Assembly (NCBI GenBank): GCA_023430145.1
Contig: JAEZCD010000027.1
Span: 1 to 64,000 of the forward strand
Origin: Pseudomonadota bacterium
Lineage (GTDB): Bacteria > Pseudomonadota > Alphaproteobacteria > Rhizobiales > Methylopilaceae
Direction of reading: 5' to 3'
DNA length: 64,000 nt
Below are positions 36,943 through 45,861 of the stretch, piece after piece. Position numbers and translations under genes: made by a program. The notes beneath the pieces are model-generated. The model ran no database searches. It saw only the letters and a list, made by a program, of their open reading frames with translations, and was not told where the DNA came from. Each line of letters starts with the position of its first letter. Position 1 is the first letter of the stretch.

Positions 36943-38112
36943 TCATCCGTGCAGCGTCGCCGGCTCCGCGGCATTGCGCAGCGCCGAGAAGCGGCGGACC
37001 CCGAAAGGCTCGATCGGCATCCGTGATCGCCGCCCCTGCACGAGGTCGGCGACGATCCGCCCCGTGATCGGGCCGAGGCAAAAGCCGTGCCCGGAAAAGC
37101 CCATCGCCACGACGACGCCCTCGGTCTCCAGCGAATTGTCGAGCACCGGCAGCGCGTCGGGAGTCAGGTCGATCAAGCCCGCCCAGACCTCCTCGATCTG
37201 CGCCGCAGCGAAGGCCGGAACGACATCGCCGAACAGCGTCACCACCTCGGCCATGCTGGTGCCGGTCGGCAGCACCTTCGGGCGCGTCCCCGCTTCCGTC
37301 GCGGTCTCGTTCAAGCCACCATGCCAGTCCTGCAGGCCGCTGGTGACGCGGAAGCGCCCGTTCAGCTCCTGCCGTCCGGCGCAATCGGCATTGGCGACGC
37401 CGATGACCTGCTGCAGCGTGGCGTCGATCGGCGCCGAACGCAGCACGGTGACCATGGGCACCTGCAGCGGCACCTCGTACCCGAGCGGCCTAAGAAGCTC
37501 GTTGCCGAAGATTCCGGCCGCGACGACGACCTTGCCGGCCGGGATCGTGCCCTTGTCGGTGACGACGGCGATGGCGCGGCCACCGCCCGTCTCGATGCGC
37601 AGGGCGCGCTCGCCGAACCGCGTCGTGGCGCCGAGCCGCTTGGCCGCCTCGACGAAGGCGAAGACCGTCGCGGTCGGATCGGCGCCGCCATCGGTCGGGC
37701 AATGCGAGGCCGCCAGCACGCGTTCCGACAGCGCCGGTGCCAGCGCCCGGACCTCGGCATTGCCGGACAGGAAGGTCAGGTCGAGGCCCGCCGCAGTCTG
37801 CTCCTCGACCATCGCGGCGATGACCGGGACTTCGGCCTCGGTGCGCGCCAGCCGCAGATTGCCGCCGCGCCGGTAATGCGTCGCCGCGCCGAGCTCCTCG
37901 GCGAGGGTCGCCCAGATCTCGACGGCGGCCTTCGCCAGCGGCAGCTCGGCGGGGTGGCGTCCCGACTGGCGCACGCCGGCGAGCGTCCAGCCCGAAGCCA
38001 TGGCGGCCGGCCCGAAGCGGTCGACGAGCACGACGTCGAGCCCTTCCTTGGCGAGCTCGTAGGCGGCGGCCGCGCCGCTGATCCCCGAGCCGATGATGAC
38101 GACGTCGGCCAT
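36943..38112 (-). CDS. FAD-dependent D-amino-acid/sarcosine oxidase-like protein (paralogue 2)
   Basis: The 389-residue flavoprotein begins DVVIIGSGISGAAAAYELA and shares with paralogue 1 the blocks SGWTLAGVRQSGRHPAE, THYRRGGNLR and VVAMGFSGHGFCLGPITG. It lies in the operon RidA-oxidase-SBP-permeases-ATPase, starting 5 bp after the ridA-like stop. Both paralogues probably act on related substrates brought in by the shared transporter, perhaps the two stereoisomers or successive intermediates. That division is inference. Confidence 0.9.
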   Translation of the reverse strand: MADVVIIGSGISGAAAAYELAKEGLDVVLVDRFGPAAMASGWTLAGVRQSGRHPAELPLAKAAVEIWATLAEELGAATHYRRGGNLRLARTEAEVPVIAAMVEEQTAAGLDLTFLSGNAEVRALAPALSERVLAASHCPTDGGADPTATVFAFVEAAKRLGATTRFGERALRIETGGGRAIAVVTDKGTIPAGKVVVAAGIFGNELLRPLGYEVPLQVPMVTVLRSAPIDATLQQVIGVANADCAGRQELNGRFRVTSGLQDWHGGLNETATEAGTRPKVLPTGTSMAEVVTLFGDVVPAFAAAQIEEVWAGLIDLTPDALPVLDNSLETEGVVVAMGFSGHGFCLGPITGRIVADLVQGRRSRMPIEPFGVRRFSALRNAAEPATLHG

Positions 38113-38117
38113 GGGCT

Positions 38118-38540
38118 TCAGACCGCGACCGAGGTGACGACGTCGGGCGTGGCCGGATCGCGCCGGTATGCGATGAGCGCGAGCTCGACCTTCATCTCCG
38201 GATGCGGCAGCGGCCCGATATGGATGGTGTGGGCAGGATCGACGCCGCGGATGCGGTCGGCGATGGTGGCCAGAACCGCGTCGAGATCGTCGGGATGTCC
38301 GACGCAGACGGTGAAGCGAACCGTGTCCTGCAGGCTCGCGCCGACTGCCCTCAGCGCGCCTTCGAGATTGTTCAGCGCCTGCGTCGCCTGCGCCGCGACA
38401 TCCTCGGACATCTCCCGGGTCCGATAGTTCCGGCCCGCCGTGTTCGACGAGTAGATCCAGTTCTCGGCCTTCACGAGCCGCGAGAAGCAGTACAGCTCCT
38501 CGAACTTGCTCCCGCTCTTGACCCTCTCGACGACCGCCAC
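38118..38540 (-). CDS. RidA/YjgF-family enamine/imine deaminase
   Basis: The 140-residue protein has the RidA fold: WIYSSNTAGRNYRT, then QATQALNNLEGALRAVGASL and VRFTVCVGHPDDLDAVLATI, and the ending GPLPHPEMKVELALIAYR with the substrate-binding Arg/Glu region. RidA proteins hydrolyse reactive imines/enamines. The flavin oxidases release imines, so a RidA gene leading their operon fits a clean-up or productive hydrolysis role. The GTG at 38540 has AGGGGA six bases ahead, so I prefer it to the longer frame upstream. Confidence 0.9.
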   Translation of the reverse strand: MAVVERVKSGSKFEELYCFSRLVKAENWIYSSNTAGRNYRTREMSEDVAAQATQALNNLEGALRAVGASLQDTVRFTVCVGHPDDLDAVLATIADRIRGVDPAHTIHIGPLPHPEMKVELALIAYRRDPATPDVVTSVAV

Positions 38541-38964
38541 GGCAACTCCCCTGTTCGCCGCAAGGAAGGCCGGGATCCGGCACGCTGTCAATGCTGGACC
38601 GTTAATCAGTGTCTTTTTTGAGTCATAATTCCGATTAACGGAATTTTGGCCGCGCAGCACTGGCGTCGAGATTGCCCCGAAGCCTGGTTCCACGATTGCG
38701 GGCACGTGTTGCTGCGGGTGACAATGCGGCGCGACCATGCATGCGCGCGTCGAGGCCGGCGTCGCCCTCGACGCCGGATGCGCAGGAGAGAAGTGGCCAT
38801 GGCAAACTGATGGGCATGAAACGGCGGAAACGGCGGGTCGGCCGGCCCTCGCCTATGGCCCCTCGCATAAGCGGCGTTTATCGCGCCCCCAACGCGCCGG
38901 GGATTGCCGCGGCCCGGCGATCCGGCCAAGGTCGCGCAAAGACCGCAATCGCTGGAGGGAGCGC
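38541..38964. other. 424-bp divergent intergenic region
   Basis: The gap between the ridA-like and GST genes holds both promoters. The AT-rich part at 38599-38645 contains the inverted repeat listed separately. The rest is GC-rich with no credible open frame on either strand. Confidence 0.5.
38599..38641. promoter_or_regulatory. 9-bp inverted repeat, probable operator upstream of the ridA operon
   Basis: CCGTTAATC (38599-38607) and GATTAACGG (38633-38641) are exact reverse complements separated by 25 bp, in the only AT-rich patch of the gap, about 60-100 bp before the ridA-like GTG. A divided two-site operator is likely. The IclR protein at 29592 is one candidate binder; its own upstream repeat has a different core. 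Confidence 0.55.
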
Positions 38965-39750
38965 GTGGAACTGTTTCTCTATCATGGCCAGACCTCGACC
39001 TGCTCGTCGAAGGTGCGCATCGTGCTGGCCGAGAAGGGCCTCGACTGGACCGGGACCATCCTCGACCTGCACCGCGGCGATCAGTTCGACCCGGCCTATC
39101 GCGCGCTGAACCCGAACGCGGTGGTTCCGACACTGATGGTCGACGGCGCTCCGGTGATCGAATCGGGCCTCATCCTCCAGCTCGCGGACGAGATCGGATC
39201 CGGGCCGTCGCTGACGCCCACCGATCCGGTTGCGCGGGCACGCATGCGCTTGTGGCTGAAGCGGATCGACGACGAGCTGCATCCGGCCGTTTCGACGCTG
39301 AGCTTCGCGCTGCAGATGCGCCGCGGCTGGCTGCAGAGGCCGCTCGCAGATCTGGTCGCGGCGATGGCCCGGCTGCCGTCTGCCGCCGCTCGGGCTCGCC
39401 GGCGCGAGGCGGCGCTCGACGGCATCGCCTCCGAGTCCGGCCGCGCCGCGCTGGCCACCGCGCAGCGGTTCATCGTCGACCTCGACGCTGCGCTCGGCGC
39501 CGACCGCAGCGGCGTTGGCGGCACGCCGACGCTCGCCGATTTCGCCCCGCTCTCCTACCTGCATCGGCTGCAGCTGCTGGGCCTCGCCTGGCTCTGGGAG
39601 GACCGGCCGCGGGTCGAAGAGTGGTACGGGCGCATGGCGGCGCGGCCCAGCGTGCAGGCGGGGCTGTTCGACTGGATGCGCGAGGCCGATCTCGCCCGCT
39701 ACGCCGGGCTCGAGACGGAAGGCGCCGCCGCCCGCGCCCTGCTCGCCTGA
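38965..39750 (+). CDS. Glutathione S-transferase family protein
   Basis: The 261-residue product begins ELFLYHGQTSTCSSKVRIVL (thioredoxin-like strand with the SxC/Ser catalytic region) and has LNPNAVVPTLMVDG with the cis-Pro and VIESGLILQLADEI. The long helical C-terminal domain ends RPSVQAGLFDWM. It starts at GTG 38965 with GGAGGGA ahead. Its end overlaps the oppositely oriented binding-protein-like gene by 52 bp. It may detoxify or isomerise an intermediate of the neighbouring aromatic/amine pathway. Confidence 0.88.
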   Translation: MELFLYHGQTSTCSSKVRIVLAEKGLDWTGTILDLHRGDQFDPAYRALNPNAVVPTLMVDGAPVIESGLILQLADEIGSGPSLTPTDPVARARMRLWLKRIDDELHPAVSTLSFALQMRRGWLQRPLADLVAAMARLPSAAARARRREAALDGIASESGRAALATAQRFIVDLDAALGADRSGVGGTPTLADFAPLSYLHRLQLLGLAWLWEDRPRVEEWYGRMAARPSVQAGLFDWMREADLARYAGLETEGAAARALLA

Positions 39751-40751
39751 GCCGGCGGCGTGTCCGGGTCCGGCAGCGCCAGCGTCGCGGGATGGAACAG
39801 CGAGGCCGGATCGAGCCCCGGGTCGACGAGGCCGTCGCGCGCCGCATGACGGATCAGCGCCTGCAGCTCGGCGAGGTTCTCGGCGAAGCCGTAGCGCCAG
39901 GGGTTCGGCCCCATGATCCGCCGCGCCTGCCGCGCCGCCTCGGCCTGCCAGGGCAGCGAGGTGCGGAGATAATTGTCGCGCAGGAGCTCGGCCTGGGCGC
40001 GCGATTTGGCGGAGGCGAAGGCGTCGAACAGCGCCACGGCGAGGCCGGGATTTGCCGCCGCGACCGCCTTGCTGAGGCCGAGCACGTGCATCACCGGAAA
40101 CAGCCCGGTGCTCTCGTGGAACCGCCGCTCCTCGGCCGGGGCATCGGGGAACAGGGGCCCGACCGGCACCGCCAGATCGCGGGCGCTCGGGGGCGCGGCA
40201 GGCGAGATCACCGCATCGATCGCGCCCTCGCGCAAGAGGCCGTCGAGCGTCGCGCCGGCCGGCACCGGCTCGGCCTTCAGCGCCAGCGGGCGGTGCAGCG
40301 CCGTGCGCTCGAGGTCGCCCGGGGTCTCGAGCCCGCCCACCACCCATCGCACCGAGCCGGGGTCGAAGCCGTAGCTCTCGGCGAGTATGCCGCGCACCCA
40401 GATCGTCGCCGTCTGCTGGAAGCCCTGGATGCCGATGGCACGCCCATTGAGGTCTGCCGGCTCGCGGATGCCGCGGTCGGTGCGGACATGGACGGCGTTG
40501 TGCCGGAACGCGCGCGACAAGAAGACCGGAATCGCCCAGTAGTTGGCGAGGCCGGCATCGCATTGCACGAGATGCGTGCCGAGCGACAGCTCGGCCACGT
40601 CGAGCGCCGCCTCGCGCTGCGCGGCGCGGAAGATCGGCTGCGGCTCGTCGACGCGCAGTTCCGGCTCGAAGCCCGCAATGCCGATTCTGCCGTCGAGGAT
40701 CGCCCGCGTGCGATCAGTCGAGGTGATGCCGACCGTGATTCTCGCTGTCAC
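39699..40751 (-). CDS. 4,5-dihydroxyphthalate decarboxylase-like / NitT-type binding-protein-fold protein
   Basis: The 350-residue protein lacks a signal peptide and has the blocks FRHNAVHVRTDRGIREPADL and GIQGFQQTATIWVRGIL. These are shared by Pht5-type dihydroxyphthalate decarboxylases, which have a periplasmic-binding-protein fold but act in the cytoplasm. It may therefore be a decarboxylase of an aromatic acid, not a transporter part. It is divergent from the GntR gene. The last 52 bp overlap the GST gene; the final 20 residues are Ala/Ser-rich and dispensable-looking. Confidence 0.75.
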   Translation of the reverse strand: MTARITVGITSTDRTRAILDGRIGIAGFEPELRVDEPQPIFRAAQREAALDVAELSLGTHLVQCDAGLANYWAIPVFLSRAFRHNAVHVRTDRGIREPADLNGRAIGIQGFQQTATIWVRGILAESYGFDPGSVRWVVGGLETPGDLERTALHRPLALKAEPVPAGATLDGLLREGAIDAVISPAAPPSARDLAVPVGPLFPDAPAEERRFHESTGLFPVMHVLGLSKAVAAANPGLAVALFDAFASAKSRAQAELLRDNYLRTSLPWQAEAARQARRIMGPNPWRYGFAENLAELQALIRHAARDGLVDPGLDPASLFHPATLALPDPDTPPAQASRARAAAPSVSSPA

Positions 40752-40861
40752 CTGGCTTGTTCTCCCCTGCTGCCGCCCCGCTCTGCGGGCACGGACGGAT
40801 TTTCCTTGCCGCCGGCGTCGGTTATTCTTCCCGTGACAGCCAACTGCGAAGACGAAGCGTG

Positions 40862-41611
40862 ATGGACGACGTGCCGAAGACGTTTCCCGGGCGACTGCCG
40901 AGCACTGCGGCGGCCGCCGCCTCCCTGGCGGACGAGGCCTATGAGCGCGTGAAGCGGGACATCCTCAGCGGCGAGCTGCTGCCGGGCACCAAGCTTCGCG
41001 TCGACCACATCTCGCAGCGCTACGCGATCGGCTCGAGCCCGGTGCGCGAGGCGCTGACGCGGCTCGCGGCCGAGAAATTCGTGCTGCGGGAGCAGGCGCG
41101 CGGCTTCTCGGTCGCCACCGTCAGCCTCGAGGAGCTGAACGAGCTGACGGACACGCGCTGCCTCGTCGAGGAGATGGCGCTGCGCCGCTCGATCGCCGGC
41201 GGCGGCATCGAATGGGAGGAAGGCATCGTCCTCGCCTATCACAGGCTGAAGCGCGTGCCGCGGCCGACCGCCGGCAGCCCGCTGGTGCCGGGATCGGAGT
41301 GGCTCGTCATGCACGACGCCTTCCACACCGCGCTGATCGCCGCCTGCGGCTCGCGCTGGCTGCTCGACTTCTGCTGCCGCATGCGGGAGCAGAGCTATCT
41401 CTACCGGCGCGAGAGCTCGCTGGAGCGCGGCTCGGGGCCGGACGAGCACGCGGCGATCATGGAGGCCACCATCGCCCGCGATGCGGACGTGGCCGTCGAT
41501 CGCCTCCTGTCGCACTATCGTCTGTCGGCCGAGCTGACGGCGCGCCGGCTGCGCGAGCAGGCGCTGGCCCGGTCGGGCCGGCGGGCGCCGCGCCGCCGCG
41601 CCGCCGTGTGA
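40862..41611 (+). CDS. GntR family transcriptional regulator (FCD domain)
   Basis: The 249-residue protein has a GntR winged helix (AYERVKRDILSGELLPGTKL, SSPVREALTRLAAE) and an FCD effector domain with the metal-binding His/Asp pattern (MHDAFHTALIAACG, DEHAAIMEATI). FCD regulators sense carboxylic acids. The ATG at 40862 was chosen because GAAG precedes it and the longer frame is not GntR-like. Its position between the decarboxylase-like gene and the ABC operon makes it the likely regulator of both. Confidence 0.9.
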   Translation: MDDVPKTFPGRLPSTAAAAASLADEAYERVKRDILSGELLPGTKLRVDHISQRYAIGSSPVREALTRLAAEKFVLREQARGFSVATVSLEELNELTDTRCLVEEMALRRSIAGGGIEWEEGIVLAYHRLKRVPRPTAGSPLVPGSEWLVMHDAFHTALIAACGSRWLLDFCCRMREQSYLYRRESSLERGSGPDEHAAIMEATIARDADVAVDRLLSHYRLSAELTARRLREQALARSGRRAPRRRAAV

Positions 41612-41819
41612 CCGGCTGTCCCCCATGATCGCCCTCCCGCGGCGACGATTTTAATGTTTGGTATTGCCGTAAACGCGGTTTTATGTAGAAAGTTGCCACA
41701 CAGCAAGGGATTATCCGGCCCGCTGGGCCGCAACGACCAAGGCCGGTCCGACCGAACACCGGCTGCAAGAAAACAGACCAGGCCGAAATGCAATCGGCCG
41801 CCACCAGGGGAGGAAACGA

Positions 41820-42956
41820 ATGCGAATCCTGACCGCCAGTGCGCTGGCGCTCTGTCTCGGCGCCGTCCCGGCCATGGCGGAGGTCCCGCCCACCGCCGTG
41901 AAGCTCCTGAAGGATCGCGGCTTCGATCCGGCGGTCGTCGCGTCCGCCGAGTCCGAGCTCGCGGTGCCGGCCGATTGGATCGCGGCCGCCGCCAAGGAGC
42001 CGCCGCTCCGTTACACCGGCACCAGCACGCCCGAGCAGGCCGAGCGCTATCTCGCCGCCTTCCGCGAGCGCTATCCCGGCATCAAGATCGAGTACGCCGA
42101 GGGCGTCGGCGCCGGCCGTGCCGTGCGGCCGCTCGCCACCTGGAAGGCCGGCAGCCCGATCAGCGACATCGTCGTCGCCTTCGGCTCGTCGATGAACGAC
42201 TACTACGCCGCCGACGCGCTCGAGCCGCTGACCGATCTGCCGGCACTCGCCAACGTCCCGGCCGACAAGCGCGACGACAAGGGCCGCTGGACCGGCATGT
42301 ACCTGTCGAACTGGTGCATGGCCTTCAACCCGACCAAGATCAAGCGCGAGGAGCTGCCGAAGACCTGGGAGGAGCTCGTCGCCCCGAACGGCGTGCTGTC
42401 CGGCGGACGGGTGGGTGTCGCCAACCGGCCGCATCTGTGGCTCGTCAACCTCTGGGGCGCCAAGGGACCGGACTGGGTGAAGAAGGACTTCCTGCCGGCC
42501 TTCTTCGACAATCTGAAGCCGCAGCTGCGCAGCGAGGGTATCGACGGCACGCTGCGGCTCGCCGTGCTCGGCGAGTACGACGTCGCCATGCCGGCCAACG
42601 AGGCGGTGGTAGCCGACCAGGCCGCGCAAGGCTCGCCGCTCGAGTTCCACTGCCTCGACATCGTGCCGCAATACTTCTCGGAGATCGGCATGTTCCGCAA
42701 CTCGCCGTCGCGCTACTCGGCGAAGCTGCTGATCAACTGGCTGCTCAGCGCCGAGGGTCAGCTGACCCGCTATGCGGCGACCGACTACGTGCCGATTCAC
42801 GACAAGCTGCAGAGCGCCTCCTACGTGCCCTATGGCGACATAATCTTCGCCAACAAGGTGCACGTGCGGACGATCGATCTCCTCGTGAACCAGATGCCGC
42901 AGGTCTACGAGGTCTGGAACGCGGCCTGGGCCAAGGCCGGCGGCAAGTCGAACTGA
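41820..42956 (+). CDS. ABC transporter extracellular solute-binding protein (iron/polyamine/phosphonate type)
   Basis: The 378-residue protein has a signal peptide ending VPAMAE. A binding domain follows with YTGTSTPEQAERYLAAFRER, YPGIKIEYAEGVGAGR, WCMAFNPTKI and FRNSPSRYSAKLLINWLLS. It is of the type that works with FbpB-like fused permeases (ferric ion, putrescine, 2-aminoethylphosphonate). It is unusual in an N-terminal insertion of about 45 residues before the first core strand. The 208-bp leader upstream is AT-rich around 41650-41700 and should hold the promoter. Confidence 0.88.
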   Translation: MRILTASALALCLGAVPAMAEVPPTAVKLLKDRGFDPAVVASAESELAVPADWIAAAAKEPPLRYTGTSTPEQAERYLAAFRERYPGIKIEYAEGVGAGRAVRPLATWKAGSPISDIVVAFGSSMNDYYAADALEPLTDLPALANVPADKRDDKGRWTGMYLSNWCMAFNPTKIKREELPKTWEELVAPNGVLSGGRVGVANRPHLWLVNLWGAKGPDWVKKDFLPAFFDNLKPQLRSEGIDGTLRLAVLGEYDVAMPANEAVVADQAAQGSPLEFHCLDIVPQYFSEIGMFRNSPSRYSAKLLINWLLSAEGQLTRYAATDYVPIHDKLQSASYVPYGDIIFANKVHVRTIDLLVNQMPQVYEVWNAAWAKAGGKSN

Positions 42957-43033
42957 GCGCGGCCGCCCGCTTCCACTCTTGCGGCGCGGCGGATCTCGCC
43001 GCGCCGTCCCGACCCGCCTGACAGAGAGCCCGG

Positions 43034-44779
43034 ATGGCGTTTCTGACCGACGCCGCGGCGCCTGCCGTGCTGCGGAAGCCGCGGCAGGGCGGGCTGTTCG
43101 CCTGGACCGTGTTCGCGCTCGTCGCCTTCGCGGTGACGATCCCGGTCTTCTTCCTGATCGTCGGATCGTTCAGCCTGGCGCGGCTGCCGACCGACTTCTC
43201 GCTGTCGAACATGGGCTTCGACAATTACGTCGAGGTCTGGGTGCGGCAGAACACCGTGTCGGTGCTCTGGGACACGATCGTCTACGTGATCGGCTCCACG
43301 GCGCTCGGCGTCGGCTGCGCGGTGATCCTCGCCTGGCTCGTCGAGCGCACCGACATTCCCGGGCGGCTGTGGATATTCGCGGCGATCCCGCTGAGCCTCG
43401 CGGTGCCCGGCATCCTGCAGGCGATCGCCTGGGTGCTGCTGCTGAGCCCGCGGGCGGGCTTCATCAATCAGTTCTGGATGCAGCTCGCCGGCACCCGCAC
43501 CCCGCTCGTCGACATCTACACGCTCGGCGGCATGATCGTCGTCGAGGGCCTGCGGCTGGTGCCGACCGCCTTCCTGATGATGATCCCGATCCTGAGGTCG
43601 ATGGACCCGGCGCTCGAGGAAGCGGCCGCCATGTCGGGGGCGAACCCACTGCGCACGGCGCGGCGCGTCACGCTCCTCCTGATCGTGCCAGGGCTCGTCG
43701 CCATCACCATGTTCCAGATGATGACCGCGCTCGACGCCTTCGAGGTGCCGGGCGTGCTGGGCCTGCCGGTGAACCTGCACGTCCTGTCGACGCGCGTCTA
43801 CGCCATCGTCGACAATGTCGGCACCGTGCCGGCCTTCGGCCAGGCGAACGCGCTCGCCATCGTCTACCTCTTGCTCGCGGTGGCGCTGTCGCTGCTCTAC
43901 TTCCGCGTCACCCGCAACCAGGAGCGCTTCGCCGTCGTCACCGGCAAGGCCTACCGGCCGCGGCGGGTCGCGCTCGGCGGCTGGAAGTGGCCGGCGCTCG
44001 GGCTCGTGGTCCTGTTCGTGCTCGCCTCGATCGTGCTGCCCTTCCTCGTGCTGCTCTACGCCTCGCTGGTGAAGTTCCTCGTCCCGCCGTCGGCGGCGGC
44101 GTTCGCGAACATGAGCCTCGTCCATTACGAGCGCATCTTCGCCGACAGCCGCTTCAACAACGCCGCCTGGAACACGCTCTGGATGGTGCTCGGCACGGCG
44201 ACCTCGGTAACGGTCGTCGCCTTCACGGTGTCCTTCATCGTCGTGCGGACGCGCTTTGCCGCCCGCAAGCTGCTCGACGTGATCGCCTTCCTGCCGCACG
44301 CGATCCCGAGCATCGTGCTGGCGCTCGCCTTCCTCTGGTTCTTCCTGCAGGTCGACCGCTTCACGGGCATCGGCAGCTTCGGCTCGATCGCCTCGCTGGT
44401 GATCGGCTTCACGGTCGTCTTCCTCGCCTATTCCACACGCTCGCTGAACGCCGCCATGATGCAGATCCACAAGGATCTCGAGGAGGCGGCGATGATGAGC
44501 GGCGCCTCCCCGCTGCGGGTGGCCGGGCGTATCTTTCTGCCTCTACTTTTGCCCGCGATCGCCGGGCTCTGGATCTACGTCACCGTGCTGGCGATCCGCA
44601 CCACGAGCCTGCCGCTGATGCTGAACAAGGGGGCGGAGAACGAGGTTCTGGCGGCGCTCATCTGGTACCTCTGGGAGAATGGGCGGATCGAATCCGTCGG
44701 CGCCATCGGCGTCCTGCTGATGGGGCTGATGTTCGCACTCGCCGTCGGGCTGCGCCTGATCGGCTTCGGCAAGGACTGA
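43034..44779 (+). CDS. ABC transporter permease, two fused domains (FbpB-like)
   Basis: The 581-residue membrane protein has about twelve helices in two homologous halves, each with an EAA loop: PALEEAAAMSGANPLRTAR and KDLEEAAMMSGASPLRVAG. It builds the complete channel on its own. It starts 78 bp after the binding-protein gene and ends 1 bp before the ATPase. Confidence 0.93.
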   Translation: MAFLTDAAAPAVLRKPRQGGLFAWTVFALVAFAVTIPVFFLIVGSFSLARLPTDFSLSNMGFDNYVEVWVRQNTVSVLWDTIVYVIGSTALGVGCAVILAWLVERTDIPGRLWIFAAIPLSLAVPGILQAIAWVLLLSPRAGFINQFWMQLAGTRTPLVDIYTLGGMIVVEGLRLVPTAFLMMIPILRSMDPALEEAAAMSGANPLRTARRVTLLLIVPGLVAITMFQMMTALDAFEVPGVLGLPVNLHVLSTRVYAIVDNVGTVPAFGQANALAIVYLLLAVALSLLYFRVTRNQERFAVVTGKAYRPRRVALGGWKWPALGLVVLFVLASIVLPFLVLLYASLVKFLVPPSAAAFANMSLVHYERIFADSRFNNAAWNTLWMVLGTATSVTVVAFTVSFIVVRTRFAARKLLDVIAFLPHAIPSIVLALAFLWFFLQVDRFTGIGSFGSIASLVIGFTVVFLAYSTRSLNAAMMQIHKDLEEAAMMSGASPLRVAGRIFLPLLLPAIAGLWIYVTVLAIRTTSLPLMLNKGAENEVLAALIWYLWENGRIESVGAIGVLLMGLMFALAVGLRLIGFGKD

Positions 44780-44780
44780 C

Positions 44781-45857
44781 ATGATCCGGATCGAGAATCT
44801 CGACGTCCACTACGCCTCGACCCACGGATCGGTGCATGCCGTGCGCGACGTCTCGATCGAGGTGTCGAAGGGCGAGTTCTACACCCTACTCGGCCCCTCG
44901 GGCTGCGGCAAGACGACGACGCTGCGCTGCATCGCCGGCCTCGAGACACCCTCGGGCGGCCGCATCGTCATCGGCGACGAGGTGATCTTCGACAGCGCCG
45001 CGCGCAAGCTCGTGCCGGCGCATCGGCGCGACATCGGCATGGTGTTCCAGAGCTACGCCATCTGGCCGCACATGACGGTGGCCGAGAACGTCGCCTTCCC
45101 GCTCCAGGAGACGCGGCGCGACCTCTCGCGCGCCGAGCGCGACGCCAAGGTTCGCGCGGCGCTCGACCGGGTCCAGCTCGGCCAGTATATCGACCGCCCG
45201 GCTCCCCATCTCAGCGGCGGCCAGCAGCAGCGCCTCGCGCTCGCCCGGGCGATCGTGCGCGAGCCCGCCGTGCTGCTGCTCGACGAGCCGCTGTCGAACC
45301 TCGACGCCAAGCTGCGCGACGAGACGCGGGCCGAGATCCGCGCCCTCGTCAAGCGGCTCGACATGACGACGGTCTACGTCACGCACGACCAGGTCGAGGC
45401 GCTCAGCATGGCCGACCGAATCGCGGTGATGAATGCGGGCGTCATCGCCCAGGAGGCCGGCCCGCGCGAGATCTATCAGCGGCCGGCGACGCGCTTCGTC
45501 GCGAGCTTCATCGGCCGGATCAACTTCGTCGAGGGGCGGCTGCGGGCCGATGGCGGCATCGACAGCCCGCTCGGCGTGCTCGCGGCCGACCTGCCGGCCG
45601 ACGTCGGCGCCGGCGACGCCGTGACCGTCGCGGTGCGGCCGGAGAATATCGTCGTCCTCGATCCCGGCGCCGTCGCCGATACGGTGATCGAGGGCGCGAT
45701 CACCGAGCTCGTGTTCCTCGGCGAGACGCTCGAATGCCGGGTGACGAGCGGCGGTACCGATCTCGGCCTGCGGCTGCATCCGGCCTCCGGGCAATCGGCC
45801 GGCGACCCGATCCGCCTCGGCGTCGCACGGCGCGATCTCCTCGTGCTGAAGGGCTGA
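44781..45857 (+). CDS. ABC transporter ATPase with TOBE domain (FbpC/PotA-like)
   Basis: The 358-residue ATPase has Walker A GPSGCGKTTTLR, the signature LSGGQQQR, Walker B LLLDEPLSNLD and the switch His (VTHDQVEALSMAD). A C-terminal TOBE domain (about 280-355) follows, with VAVRPENIVVLD. The Q-loop is FQSYAIWPHMTV. It energises the importer with the fused permease before it. Confidence 0.93.
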   Translation: MIRIENLDVHYASTHGSVHAVRDVSIEVSKGEFYTLLGPSGCGKTTTLRCIAGLETPSGGRIVIGDEVIFDSAARKLVPAHRRDIGMVFQSYAIWPHMTVAENVAFPLQETRRDLSRAERDAKVRAALDRVQLGQYIDRPAPHLSGGQQQRLALARAIVREPAVLLLDEPLSNLDAKLRDETRAEIRALVKRLDMTTVYVTHDQVEALSMADRIAVMNAGVIAQEAGPREIYQRPATRFVASFIGRINFVEGRLRADGGIDSPLGVLAADLPADVGAGDAVTVAVRPENIVVLDPGAVADTVIEGAITELVFLGETLECRVTSGGTDLGLRLHPASGQSAGDPIRLGVARRDLLVLKG

Positions 45858-45861
45858 GACC

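Noticed and set aside
40744..40840. GCTGTCAC/GTGACAGC inverted repeat between the decarboxylase-like and GntR genes
   Set aside because: One arm is simply the first codons of the decarboxylase-like gene (ATGACAGCG); the arms are 81 bp apart, so chance is more likely than an operator.
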